A stretch of DNA of 64,000 nt from Telopea speciosissima. Its lineage: Eukaryota; Streptophyta; Magnoliopsida; Proteales; Proteaceae. The notes below the pieces were generated by a model. That model had not been told where the DNA came from, did not search any database, and saw nothing but the letters and a program-made list of their open reading frames with translations. Shown one piece after another: positions 42,593-53,607 of this stretch (positions within the stretch are counted from its first letter, which is position 1; every line of letters begins with the position of its first letter). Both the position numbers and the translations under genes were made by a program. The stretch is from NCBI RefSeq assembly GCF_018873765.1, contig NC_057926.1, positions 38,796,946 to 38,860,945 of the forward strand, read 5' to 3'.

Positions 42593-44088
42593 TTAAGCCT
42601 CTAAAGGACTATAAGGAAGCCATAGGTTGGACTATGTCTGACATCAAAGGTATTAGCCCATCTATTATTCAACATCATATACATCTGATGGAGAGTTCCA
42701 AACCTTCTAGGGAACCCAAAAGGAGGGCTAATCCTGTGATGAAAGAGGCAATCAAGAAAGAGATCTTAAAATGCTTGGATCATGGCATCATTTATCCTAT
42801 TTCTGATAGCCAATGGGTGAGTCCTGTGTAGGTTGTGCCTAAGAAATGAGGAGTCACTGTAATTGAGAATGCCAATAATGAGTTGATTCCAACTCGTATC
42901 CAAACGGGATGGAGAGTGTACATTGACTATAGGAAATTGAATACGGCAACTTGGAAGGACAACTTCCCCTTGCCTTTTATTGATCAGATGTTAGAGAGAC
43001 TAGCTGGTCATGAATATTATTGTTTTCTTGATGGTTATGCAGGTTATAACCAAATTTCTATTTCTCTAGAGGACCAACACAAAACTACTTTCACATGCCC
43101 TTATGGAACCTTTGCTTACCGGCGTATGCCTTTTGGGCTTTGCAATGCCCCTACTACATTCCAAAGGTGCATGATGAGTATCTTTTCTGATATGGTAGAG
43201 TACTTCCTAGAGGTGTTTATGGATGATTTTTCTATTCACAACTCTACTTTTTCTAATTGCTTGCATCATCTCTCTTTGGTTCTTAAAAGATGCATAGAAA
43301 AGAACTTGGTCCTGAATTGGGAGAAGTACCACTTCATGGTAAAGTAAGGCATAGTTCTTGGTCACATTGTGTCCAAAGAAGGGATCAAGGTTGATAGATC
43401 TAAGGTGGACCTTATTGTCAATTTACAACCACCCAAGAGTGTGAAGGACATTAGATCTTTTCTTGGCCATGCAGGTTTTTACAGGAGATTCATCAAGGAC
43501 TTCAGCCAGATAGCTAGACCTCTCACTTCTCTTTTGGCAAAGGACTGCCCATTTGATTTTTCTTCTGAGTGTCATGATAGTTTTGAGCAATTGAAAAGAG
43601 CTTTGACCTTAGCTCCCACTATTCAAGCTCCAAATTGGACAGTTTCATTTGAGGTTATGTGTGATGCCTCTGATTTTACTATAGGGGCTGTTCTTGGGCA
43701 AAGAATCAATAAATTGCCCCATATAATTTATTATGTAAGTAGGACTCTTAATGATGCACAAATTAATTATACCACTACTGAGACAGAATTTTTAGCTATT
43801 GTGTTTGCTTTAGAGAAGTTTAGGCCCTACTTGGTTGGATCACATGTGATTGTTTATACTAACTATGCAGCTATCAAATATCTTGTGCAGAAGAAAGATG
43901 CCAAGGCTTGCCTCATTAGATGGGTCATTTTGTTACAAGAATTTGATCTTGAAATTAGGGATAAGAAAAGGTGTGAAAATTTGGTTGCAGACCATCTATC
44001 CCTGCTGCCTAGTTCCTTGATTGTTGATTCTCCAGTCAACGAGAATTTTTCTGATGAGTATCTGATGGCAGTGTCTAGTGAACCTTAG
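42589..44088 (+). pseudogene. Athila-type reverse transcriptase and RNase H
   Basis: KEAIGWTMSDIKGI, HGIIYPISDSQWVSPV (stop at 42829), a TGA near 42847, then RVYIDYRKLNTATWKDNFPL, PYGTFAYRRMPFGLCNAP, and catalytic VFMDDFS near 43220. After a stop at 43345: [31 protein letters not shown]. RNase H has the first Asp ([15 protein letters not shown]) and the Glu ([15 protein letters not shown]), but VYTNYAA replaces the usual YTDHAA, losing a catalytic Asp. Ends at 44088 with a TAG. Confidence 0.93.
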
Positions 44089-45384
44089 TTTGCTGACATT
44101 GTTAATTATCTGATTATGAGTGTGACACCTGCACATTGGTCCACCCAAGATAAGAATCGTTTCTTTTCACAAGTTAAGTATTTTTTTTAGGATGATACTT
44201 ATCTTTTTAAGACCTGCCCGGATCAAGTAATCTAGAGATGTGTCCCTGATCATGAGCAACAATCTGTCTTATCTTTTTGCCATGATCAGGCTTGTGGAGG
44301 CCATTTTGGGCCTAATAAGACTGCGGCCAAGGTTTTACAGTGTGGATTTTATTGGCCTAGTCTGTTTAAAGGTATTTTTACTTATTGCAAGGCATGTTCT
44401 TCATGCCAATCCTTAGGGTGTCTTACTAAGAGAAATATGATGCCCCTCAACCCAATTCTGGTGGTTGAGGTGTTTGATGTATGGGATATTGATTTCATGG
44501 GGCTTTTCCCTAACTCTTTTGGTAACCTGTACATATTACTTGCTGTGGACTATGTGTCCAAATAGATTGAGACAATTGGTTGTAAGACCAATGACCACAA
44601 GGTGGTTGTGAAATTTCTGAAGGAGAACATCTTCTCCCGTTTTGGTACTCCCCAGGCTATCATTAGTGATCGGGACAAGCATTTTTGTAATTGGCCTTTT
44701 GAGGCCCTCATAAGAAAGTATGGTGTTATCCATAAGTTGGTCACATCCTACCATCCCCAAACCAGTGGCCAGGTTGAGGTTTCAAATAGGCAGATCAAGC
44801 AAATTCTTGAGAAAACCATCAACCCGAACCGTAAGGATTGGTCTAACCGATTGGTAGATACGTTGTGGGCCCATAGGATAGCCTTCAAGACCGATCTTGG
44901 TCAATCTCCGTACCATTTGGTGTATGGAAAGGCATGTCACTTACCTGTAGAGATTGAGCACAAGGCCTTTTGGGCTATCAAAAAGCTTAACTTTAACCTA
45001 CCCACTGCTAGTGCCCATAGGACACTCCAACTATCTAAGTTAGAAGAGCTTAGGAATGAAGCATATGAGAATGCTCGGATTTATAAGGAAAAAACCAAGG
45101 TTTTCCATGATAGGCACATTTTGAGAAAATCTTTTGAGGTAGGCCAGAAAATTTTGTTGTACAATTCTCGTTTGCATATCTTTTCAGGTAAGCTACGTTC
45201 TCGATGGGATGGCCCCTATATTGTTCAAAAAGTTTATCCTCATGGGGATGTTGAAGTCCTCAATCCAAGTACAGGAGCTACTTTTAAGGACAATGGCCAA
45301 AGATTGAAGCCGTACATAGAGATGCCTACTCCAGTTGAAGAAGAGGTCATGGATCTCCATGAGCCTCTTTACCTTGACCCCTGA
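44089..45384 (+). pseudogene. Athila-type integrase
   Basis: Zinc-binding part around 44260-44420 (HFGPNKTAAKVL, GFYWPSLF, CKACSSCQ). Core: VWDIDFMGLFP (first Asp), a TAG at 44563 in place of Trp (YVSKW), ISDRDKHFCN (second Asp), SGQVEVSNRQIKQILEK (Glu). The C-terminal RSRWDGPYIVQKVYPHG and FKDNGQRLKPYI end at 45384. The catalytic triad is kept although the frame is broken. Confidence 0.92.
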
Positions 45385-46562
45385 TATCCTGGTATGCATC
45401 CCCTCCCTTGTCCTTATTCTTTCTTTTCTGCATGAATTAAGTGTGGGGGGGGTGTGTTGGACTTTAATTGTGAATTCTGTGAATTTTGATTGTGGCGATA
45501 GTTTTTGGTTATGTGCATAAGTCTCTTCAATTTGCAAAACGAGAGTGAGAGGGAATTAGGTGCCCTAGCATTCGAAATAATAAAAAAATCCATTTTCAAG
45601 GATGGTAGTTGGTTTGTATTCGGTGATGAGGATTGAGTTTGAAAATATGAGTGCTACTTAATGTGATGGTTAGATTCCTCTATGTGTTTATGGACCCCTT
45701 TGATCTTTTGGCTAGTAGTTCAGACCAATTTGTTTGTGGCAAGGCATGAAAGTGACAGTGAATGAAAAAAAAAAGAAGAAGAGAGAAACCAAAAGAAAAG
45801 TGGAATTCCTTGGGACTAGACACGGCACTGTGCCTCATGAAGCAGGGTGACTTGATCGAAATTCCTTAGAAGGAAACTCAAAAAAAAAAAAAAAAAAAAA
45901 AAAAAAACCCTTGCATCAATGTCTCAATGTCTTATGGATACATGCAAAAAGCAAAGCTACCAAGTATTTGGGTGTATAGTGTATACTCCACCATGTCATT
46001 CAGAGAACAGTAATGGAGTAGAAAAAGAGTTTATTGTTGAGAAAGAAGAAAAAAAAAAAAAAAAAAAAACTTTTGCCTTAATGCCTGGAAAAGAAAGTAT
46101 GGTAAAAAATACTCAATGCCTAAGTCATTGATTCCATCGATGCTCTGAGTGGTTTACTTGAAGGTGAGTAGTGTTCAAAAAATATGAGGAGATCCCTTGA
46201 CCTTGATGCATGCTTGTTACTTGAATTGATGTGGGGTGATAAAATTCAAGTGTGGGGGAACCTTTGGCTCCTTAATCTTTAGTTGAGTATTTCTTTGAGA
46301 TTGTATGCACTATCTTACTTATGCCATGAGAAAAATTTACATCATTCTTTTTTATTTATTGAATTTTGGGTGTATATTCACTGCAAACACCCACGAGACA
46401 CAACTTGTCCACTAGGGGTAACCTAGGGGTTGAAAGGCTTGTTGCACATGCGAAGTGCAACCGTGATTCCTATGAAAGTGAGTTAGGATTTTTTTTGCAT
46501 TTTAGGTTAGTTTTTCTTCTTGTTTTACTTGAAAACAAGTAACGTTCAAGTGTGGGGAAATC
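45385..46562 (+). other. Athila 3' untranslated region with polypurine tracts
   Basis: No coding sequence; no envelope-like frame. Two A-runs (about 45880-45907 and 46049-46069). Three G-rich tracts (AAGTGTGGGG-type) at about 45439-45450, 46249-46258 and 46547-46557; the last directly precedes the 3' LTR and is the functional polypurine tract. Confidence 0.75.
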
Positions 46563-48255
46563 TGATGAGCATATTTATATGTGAAATCTTAGGGCATAAA
46601 GCATGCATTTTACCACATTGGACAGAGTTACTTTGGTGCTTTCTTGTGTTTTTCAGGTTTTGGGCTATTCTGGACTATCGGGAGCTGCATGTCGCAAGTT
46701 ACACGGAAAGTTATCTTTTTTTTTTCCATGGCTGTAAGATGACTAAATTTGGAGCAAGTTGGATGTGACGGAACACAAGTACGCATTCGTCTAGGCCACC
46801 GTACAATTGATTATTCTTTTCAACCCAAGAAAAGATAATGGGTCAGAAAGGAGCTGTAGTGCAAGCCCATAGTCAGTCTACCACTACCCCAGGACGTTTT
46901 TGACATTATAGAAGATATTTCTAAGCAATGGTGGAGATGTACTGCAAGTACAGGACCATTTCGATAATTTTGCATTCTTGAAGAGAGAGAAGGACTGCTA
47001 CCCACATAGAGGGACCCACATTGCTATTAGATTTCATTAATTTTGAAGGCCCACAAGGTGTCCACGATTTTTATGGGCTGCATTTAATGCCCCACGATTT
47101 TTAGAGGACACATTGAGGATTTTGTTATTTGGTTGAGTGGAATCCTAGTCATCACTCTCTCTCTCTCCTCCAACTTTTCAAGGGCATTCTTGGAATTTCA
47201 CTTGGGATAGATTTATTTTGAAAGATATTTTCTCATTTATGGAAGGTTGAAAAATCAAAGATGCTTTGATTTTATTGCTTGGAGAAGATATCTACAAAGA
47301 AAATCAAGCACAAGTTAGAATTAGAAATTTACTCTTCTAGAAATAGAAGGTTTATGTAAACAATATTCTTTTATCTATTTGTTTTCTTTTTTCTTGGGAT
47401 TCAAGGCAATGTAAAGGAGGAAGGAGAAGAGAATATTCTTTTTTCTTAGAGAATATTTCTCCTACACTTCCCTCTTCTCTCTTCTCCCCTTTCCCCTATA
47501 AATACCCCCTACCTCTCTTGTAAATTTTGCTTATTCACTTAGTGAAATTTCTTCTCTTCTTCTCCTTCTAATTTGTGATTTTTGGCTTTTCTAAGTTCTA
47601 ATTTGTTTTTATGATTTTTAGTTAATGGTTATAATAGGCTTAGTTTATGTTTTAATTTTAATTTAAGTTTTCAATTGGGTTGTAATTTCTTAATTCTAGT
47701 TTAGGTTTTAAGCCTTCTAGTCTAAGTTCTTAAGTTGATGACAAAACTTGAAGATTTAGAAGAGTAGGCCATGATAAGTTTATGCAAGTATTCAAGCTTT
47801 TCAATTACATTCATGCAAGCACATCCCGGTTTTACTATCTAAACTCTCAATCGCATTCGCCATCTCCTCTATCTCTCTCTATCTTCTTCTTCTTCTCCCT
47901 CTATTTCTTTTATTTTAATTTTATATGGTTGTGGTTTGTAGATGCATTTTTATTCTCTTATTTCTTTTTATGTGGTTAGTATGTGTGGCTGCATTTTTAT
48001 TCCTTTCAATTCACTTTAATTTGATAGGTTAGATGTTCATATGTTAGGACGTCGATTTAATCCCTTAATTTTGTTAGATACTTATGAGTTAGGATTCATT
48101 GATTTTTGTTAGTTTAATTAGTTTAATCTAACACTTTAATTTGGCTCACTTCGCATTACTTTTAAGTTAGTTAAATAAAGTGGCGTATATCTCCTCGTGT
48201 TCAACCCGTAACTACGATTGACCCGTACGTTTGCGGTTTTATTTTAACTCAAACA
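46563..48255 (+). mobile_element. 3' LTR of the Athila-type element
   Basis: 1693 bp, starting TGATGAGCATATTTATATG and ending ATTTTAACTCAAACA. Collinear with the 5' LTR, including TATAAATACCCCC near 47500. Small differences, plus the single-copy 47-bp unit near 48140-48185. Confidence 0.93.
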
Positions 48256-48453
48256 CTGTGCCTAGACACAGGAGCAAGTGCGATACCGTCTCACCCCTGT
48301 GAAATAAAAAATGTCATCCACTTAAAAGAGCTATAAGGAGCGGTGACTAAAAAGAATGGTCTTCCTAATATATTAGGATCATCTAATTACACAATTTCAC
48401 ATGATTGGGCTTTGAAAGATCCCCTAGAGAATCCTTTTCCATTATAATAAATT

Positions 48454-48628
48454 GTGAAAAAAACCATTACCTAGTCATGTGGAGCCTATGCCCAGACACA
48501 AGAGCACGTGAAATTACCATCATTCTTGTAAAATAAAAAAATTTCATCCATGTTGATGCCCTTACATGCAATTTCATTTATCCCGTACCGGTACAAGGGC
48601 CACACAACTAGATATCGATTTCTTTCCC
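48454..48628. mobile_element. Family B MITE, diverged
   Basis: CATTACCTAGTCATGTGGAGCC and ACAACTAGATATCG form imperfect inverted repeats. The flanks (CATTATAATAAATTG; CCCATATTATGAGT) are the same as at 53428-53607, so the insertion predates the segmental duplication. Confidence 0.6.
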
Positions 48629-49193
48629 ATATTATGAGTATTTTAATTATGCTAAGAAAGAGGCGACCCAGACTTAAACAAACACATGAAATTGAAACTG
48701 CATCATTAGGCAAAACATTTGCACATGAAGGAGTAACATTGAAGCCCAAAGGCCCATTTCATTGAGAACCCAGCTTTGGCTAGCCCAACCGTGGCTTTAA
48801 GTATCAAAGATCAAATCGGTGGTTTGACTGAGTTAGCCCGGGAATGGTGGAGCCTGATCCACCGATAGTGATACTTATCCCTGCCAACCCCATTTACGTA
48901 TGAAACATTACGATCGTCAATTTATCAAACGCCGTTACCAATCGTTCAAGAATTTTAAATCCTTGGGCCGAACCCGCTGGTTTAAATTGACAATCACAAA
49001 CTGATTTTGTTGGTGAGTTGGGTATTTTGTGACTCAACTTGTTCCACGGTAGACCTGCCATCTCGACTAATTTGGGGTCATGCCGTCATGGGTTGGCAAA
49101 TGCCAACATGGTTTGAATTCAGACACGGCGTAGGCTACACAGTTATTGATAACAAGTAAAATAATTTGTAACTTTATTTTTATTTTTATTTTA

Positions 49194-49362
49194 GGGAAAA
49201 AGTTTTCTGTCCGGGAGTGTGGTCTATGCCAGCACTCCCATGAGTCTATCTCTCTCCTCCCCATGTGAAAAGACACCTCTGCCCCTTTATTTTAAGGAGG
49301 AGAGAGATAGACACATGGGAGTGCTGGCGTAGGCCACACTCCCGTACAGAAAATTGCTTCCC
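49194..49362. mobile_element. 169-bp Mutator-type MITE (family A, copy 2)
   Basis: GGGAAAAAGTTTTCTGTCCGG to GAAAATTGCTTCCC, exact 9-bp TSD TTTATTTTA (49185-49193 and 49363-49371). The arms (GCCAGCACTCCCATGAG and complement) make a near full-length hairpin. Confidence 0.93.
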
Positions 49363-49385
49363 TTTATTTTATTAGTATAACATAT

Positions 49386-49858
49386 TAGGGGTGCAAGTTT
49401 AGCCCTAACGAGTCAGCCTTGGCCCGCCTTGAGCCTGAACAAGGCCTGGGTTGAGATACCCTGACCTGAGGGTAGGTTAGAGTTGGGAATTTCTGGCCTT
49501 GAGTTAGGGCTGGGTTGGGACGGGTTAGGATTGAAGCCTCGGGCTAAGCCCAGCCCTGCCAACCCAACCTAGTCTTCTTCTTCATGTTCTTTCTTCTTCT
49601 TCTTTCTATCTTTTATTTCTTAATTCTTCTTCTTCTTCTTCTTCTTCTTCTTCCCAACCTCGGGCCAGCCCATGCATCTCCCCCCTCTCCATGGTCAGGG
49701 CTAATCAAGGTCAACCCGGCCCGACCCTGAGGGCAGGTCAGGATTGGATTTTCTAGCCTTAAGTCAGGGTCGGGCCGTGCTTGGGCCCAACTAAAAGGAC
49801 TCAGGGTCGGGCTATGGTTTTAAAAGGCCTGGCCCAACCCAACCATGTTGCAGCCCAA
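49386..49858. mobile_element. hAT-type MITE, 473 bp
   Basis: TAGGGGTGCAAGTTTAGCCC to ATGTTGCAGCCCAA, exact 8-bp TSD TAACATAT (49378-49385 and 49859-49866). Interior rich in GGCCCAACC and GGTCGGGCT words, with a (TTC)n tract at 49620-49652. Confidence 0.85.
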
Positions 49859-49866
49859 TAACATAT

Positions 49867-50490
49867 ATCTTCTTTTAATGAGGATAAAATTTTCTCATTC
49901 ACATGTGTGTTCGAAAAACATTAGAGACAATGGTAATCTTGATAATGATATTATGATAGGTACATTTTGAACTATTTTGAAAATCATTTTTCACCTCTAA
50001 CTAAAGAACTTTGGCCTTGTTTATTTGTCGGGGACTTAGGTGGGGTGAGAAATGCCGATGTAACACTTTAAAATCCCACCCGAGCCTTGTTTGTTTAACC
50101 TGAAACAGTAAACTTATAAAAACTTAGGGAACAACATTAAATGTTTTGTCTGTTAACGTGGCACTTGAAAATCCCACGTCTATGCTATTCAAACTCCCAC
50201 AAAAAACAAAAGACTTTGGTTAATATTCATGGGAAAAGTAAAAATCTCACCCATGTTTCCTGACCCACTACACTGACTGACTAGTCCCACAACATTTCCA
50301 TCTCATTTTCCCCATCAAACAAAAGGGGCCTAAGGATAAGACAATATGCATTCAGAAGAAAATTATACGTTCTAAATAAACTCTTAGAGGTGTCATTTAG
50401 ACGGTCCCATAAAAGTATCGGGTCCATGAGTTTTAAGCAAGACACCAAACACAATATGATAAAAGACACACATCCTCTTAATAATAATAA
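49867..50490. other. Intergenic, no gene seen
   Basis: No coding motifs; short frames only. CCTTGTTTATTTGTCGG at 50013 and CCTTGTTTGTTTAAC at 50083 are a short imperfect repeat. Confidence 0.4.
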
Positions 50491-50845
50491 GGGTAAATTA
50501 CACGTCACCCTTGGTTTTCAAATGAAACTCAAATCACCCTTTGGTTTTTTGAAAATACTCATCCTTCCTCGCTCTAAAGCAATTGTGTTAGTCTGCTATT
50601 AGTTATTGGTGTAAAAGGACTATTTTACCCTTGTATTAAAACATTAGAATTAAATCGTACATCAATACTAGTCAAGGGTAGTTTAGGGATTTAAATTTAT
50701 TTTACTAGCTGACATCAGCATAAATCTAACGGTAGGGACTAATTTGTTATATTGGGGTCGAATACAAGAGTGATTTGAGTATTTTCAAAAATCAATGATG
50801 ATTTCAATTTCGTCTGAAAACCAAGGGGTGACATGTAATTTACCC
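50491..50845. mobile_element. Mutator-type foldback MITE, 355 bp
   Basis: GGGTAAATTACACGTCACCC and complement GGGTGACATGTAATTTACCC, exact 9-bp TSD TAATAATAA (50482-50490 and 50846-50854). The TSD lies in an AAT-rich tract, so its weight is reduced. Confidence 0.8.
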
Positions 50846-51464
50846 TAATAATAATAATAATAATAATAATAAGAGGTAATAATAATATAACCATGGTTGG
50901 CGGACGATTTGCCGATTTGTACAATGAAGATCATTTTTGGTAATGAAAATGACAGCCTATTGATAATGATATTATGGTAACTACATTTTGAATTAAGAGA
51001 TTTTTATTGGTAACATGTAAAATATATATTTTTCTTTGATCCTCACAAGGAAAAGTAAAATACACTATACTCCGGAGTCAATTGAGCGTTCTCCACGAAA
51101 AGGATTGGAGATAGTTGTCAAATTGATGGAAATTGATGGATTGTTTCAATCTGGTCATTTTTTTTTTTTTTTTTTTTTTGGTTGATAAGAGTTTCAATCT
51201 GATCTCAACCGCTGATGATGTGGTACTATCTTATTAAATACCTATATTAGTATGGAGAAAGTCGAGGTTAATGTATATTTATAGAAAGGTAAAATATTGT
51301 CCCATATATTTGCATCTCCCACGTCAAGTCAATAGGATAATTGGTAATATGATTTAAGAAATGGGTCAATCAACTATCAAACTCTAGTTACTATTTTTTA
51401 TCATGGACTCATTTTTGAAAGTTTTGAGAGAGGTATTTTTCACGTCATACAATAAATAAAATTT

Positions 51465-51798
51465 GGGAAAAAGATCTCTACTTGGCGGATCAGGATTGTC
51501 TCCAAGGAACCGAGGGCACAGGGTGCTGCTAGGGGGCATCCAACAGTTGAGCTGTGTCGCACACATCTCGGTGCACACCTAGGGATGTGTGCAGCACAAC
51601 CCAACGGTTGGCAACACCCTCGGCGTGCTGGGCTCCTTGGAGAAGAGCTAAATTCCTACTTAGTGGTATTTCCTATATCCCTCTCACAGGGCACCCTGAA
51701 ATGAAACCTCTACCCCTTGGGTAGATACCTTGACATGCTCTCCCATTGGCCCAGATGCTTGTGTAGAGACCATGCGACCAAGTAGAGATCTTTTGCCC
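51465..51798. mobile_element. Mutator-type MITE, 334 bp
   Basis: GGGAAAAAGATCTCTACTTGG and complement CCAAGTAGAGATCTTTTGCCC. Flanks ATAAAATTT (51456-51464) and ATAAAACTT (51799-51807) agree at 8 of 9. The inner part (51490-51650) has its own dyad (CTCCAAGGAACCGAGGGCAC against GTGCTGGGCTCCTTGGAG) and may be a nested insertion. Confidence 0.85.
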
Positions 51799-51857
51799 AT
51801 AAAACTTCATGAAGGAAAACTTAATTCTCTTACATTTGGATTAATTATTTATTTTAG

Positions 51858-52045
51858 CAGAAAAGAATGCTATTTGGTCATGTGCGGCACGTGGTTCCTA
51901 GGATTAGACACAGGGTCATGCGAATTGACTATCGCACCCCCATGAAAAGGTAGAAATCCCTGAGGATGTGACTGTCATTTTGGGCGGCCTTGTGTTTAAG
52001 CACAGGAACCGCACGCCGCATGTGACCAGGTAGCGTTCTTTTCTC
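51858..52045. mobile_element. Family B MITE, 188 bp
   Basis: AGAAAAGAATGCTATTTGGTC and complement GACCAGGTAGCGTTCTTTTCT over about 40 bp. TATTTTAG lies on both sides (51850-51857 and 52046-52053). Confidence 0.82.
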
Positions 52046-52053
52046 TATTTTAG

Positions 52054-52200
52054 GTAAAGAGAACACTACATGGTCACGTGCGACGCATGGCTCCTACGCC
52101 TAGACATAGGGCTACGTGAAATGATTGTCGCACCCTCAGAGATTTTCGCCTTTCCATGAAAGTGGAACAGTCATTTCGAACAGGTAACATTCTTTTCCGC
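52054..52200. mobile_element. Family B MITE, adjacent second copy
   Basis: GTAAAGAGAACACTACATGGTC at the left and ACATTCTTTTCCGC at the right; part of the right arm is missing. Flanks TCTATTTTA and TTTATTTTA resemble a 9-bp TSD. It abuts the previous copy. Confidence 0.65.
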
Positions 52201-52324
52201 TTTATTTTATTTATTTTTTGACTCTAATGTATAATTAGTTCTGGATAAAACTTTAAAAGTAGCTAGGAATGGAGTGGAGGTCATACACCAAAATTGAGTG
52301 CCATTTGATAGTCAATTTGCTGAA

Positions 52325-52895
52325 TATTTTTTGGTCTATCCTAATCTACTAACTACAAAGGGAAGGATAAAACAAACCAACACAATCTACAACTACCATG
52401 GGGTGGGGATAAGGATGTCAAAATCAAACCAAAATAGTTTATCGAAATCGAATCGAATCGAACCGTTTAAACCAAAATGTTTAATAAATTGTTCAGTTAT
52501 GGTTTCAAAATTGAGGCTGTTTAGTTAAATAGTTCGAACCGAATTGAACCATTTAATCGAATAAACCGTTTAACACTCTTAAATGTATATAAATGTGTCA
52601 AAATCAAATGAAAACCGGTTACCAAACCGAACCGTTTAAAACCAAAATCTTGAAACTATTTAATAAATGGTTCGATTATGGTTTCAAAATTGAGACCGTT
52701 TAATTAAATGGTTTGAACAGAACCAAACCATTTAACCGAAACTGTACCATTTAATACCCTTAGGTGGGGGTAGAGGGAAAGAGTGTCATTTAACGGCACA
52801 AATGTGACCAGGATAGTAGAACCCTTGACCTCCTAGGGGGCATGCATTCCAACTGACAAGCCTCCAACCAACCGAGCTAACGATTGCACGTTCAC
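52325..52895 (-). mobile_element. tRNA-derived SINE, interrupted by a MITE
   Basis: Flanked by CAATTTGCTGAA (52313-52324 and 52896-52907). The minus-strand head near 52888 reads TTAGCTCGGTTGG (A-box-like) and GGTTCTACTATCC about 60 bp on (B-box-like). The tail side is T-rich on the plus strand. The uninterrupted site exists in copy A near 36120 (CCAATTTGCTGATCC). Confidence 0.8.
52410..52762. mobile_element. hAT-type MITE, 353 bp, inside the SINE
   Basis: TAAGGATGTCAAAATCAAAC to ATTTAATACCCTTA. Flanks GGTGGGGA and GGTGGGGG agree at 7 of 8. Interior consists of two related halves with AACCGTTTAA words. Confidence 0.8.
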
Positions 52896-53084
52896 CAATT
52901 TGCTGAACCTACTCAATGAGAAATGGTCCAAGTTCTAAGGTGCACCAAAGAAGAGTATAAACAATCTCGTTGTTTGTGCATTGAACCAGTGAACTAGGTC
53001 GCGTCACCCTTTTAGAATCAGTTATAAGGACCATGTATCATAATCTTGATCTTCATAATCATTTAATAACAATAATAAATAATA

Positions 53085-53263
53085 GGGAAAAAGAACTCCG
53101 CTTGGTCATGTGGCTCCTATGCCCAGATATAGGAGGACACGAAATTACTACCTATACGTTCTTGAAATCGAAAAAAACCCATCGGTGTTGATGTCCCTAC
53201 GCATGCTCTCATTGATCCCCACACTGGTGTAGGGCTACATGACCAAGCAGTGATTTATTGCCC
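53085..53263. mobile_element. Family B MITE, 179 bp
   Basis: GGGAAAAAGAACTCCGCTTGG to CCAAGCAGTGATTTATTGCCC, exact 9-bp TSD TAAATAATA (53076-53084 and 53264-53272). Confidence 0.9.
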
Positions 53264-53427
53264 TAAATAATAATAATGAAAATTGTTACTACACTATCAG
53301 TGGACCATTGCCTTCTCACATGTTTTTTTTTATAATTATTTTCAAATGATGCAAATTCACATTGCCGAAACGTGAGAGATTCCCCCACCCCGGCAACGTG
53401 GAGAATTATCTTCCATTATAATAAATT

Positions 53428-53607
53428 GAGAAAAAGAATATTGTCTGGTCGCATGGATCCTACGCCCAGACATAGAGCGTATGAAATTACCATCTCAACT
53501 CTGTGAAATAAAAAAAAATCTCATCTATGTTGATGCATTTATCCGTATTTTCACATTGGCCCCATATTGATACAGGAACCACACGATCAGACAACGATCT
53601 CTTACCC
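53428..53607. mobile_element. Family B MITE, paralogue of 48454-48628
   Basis: ATTGTCTGGTCGCATGG and CGATCAGACAACGATC as inverted arms; flanks shared with 48454-48628. The TSD is no longer clear, consistent with age. Confidence 0.6.

Larger units (their letters stand above)
37559..48255 (+). mobile_element. Athila-type Ty3/gypsy element, complete but decayed
   Basis: LTRs 37559-39307 and 46563-48255, exact TSD CTGTG (37554-37558 and 48256-48260), tRNA-Asp primer site, gag, protease, RT, RNase H and integrase in gypsy order. RT text such as LAGHEYYCFLDGYAGYNQI and RMPFGLCNAPTTFQRCMMSIF is of the Athila lineage. Many stops and two frameshifts make it defective. No env-like frame was found. It inserted into a family B MITE within duplication copy A. 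Confidence 0.95.
31555..49190. repeat. Segmental duplication, copy A (heavily interrupted)
   Basis: Matching blocks in order: 31555-31990 with 51065-51345; 35895-36260 with 51345-51465, 52240-52330 and 52900-53000; 36950-37558 with 52980-53460; and 48256-49190 with 53340-53960. Unique insertions in A are the 32343-35787 LTRs and the Athila element 37559-48255. Collinear order shows one ancestral segment of several kb duplicated and then filled by different mobile elements. Confidence 0.7.

Noticed and set aside
45385-46562. Envelope-like gene of the Athila element
   Set aside because: No frame longer than about 80 codons and no signal or membrane segments; only non-coding and homopolymer sequence.
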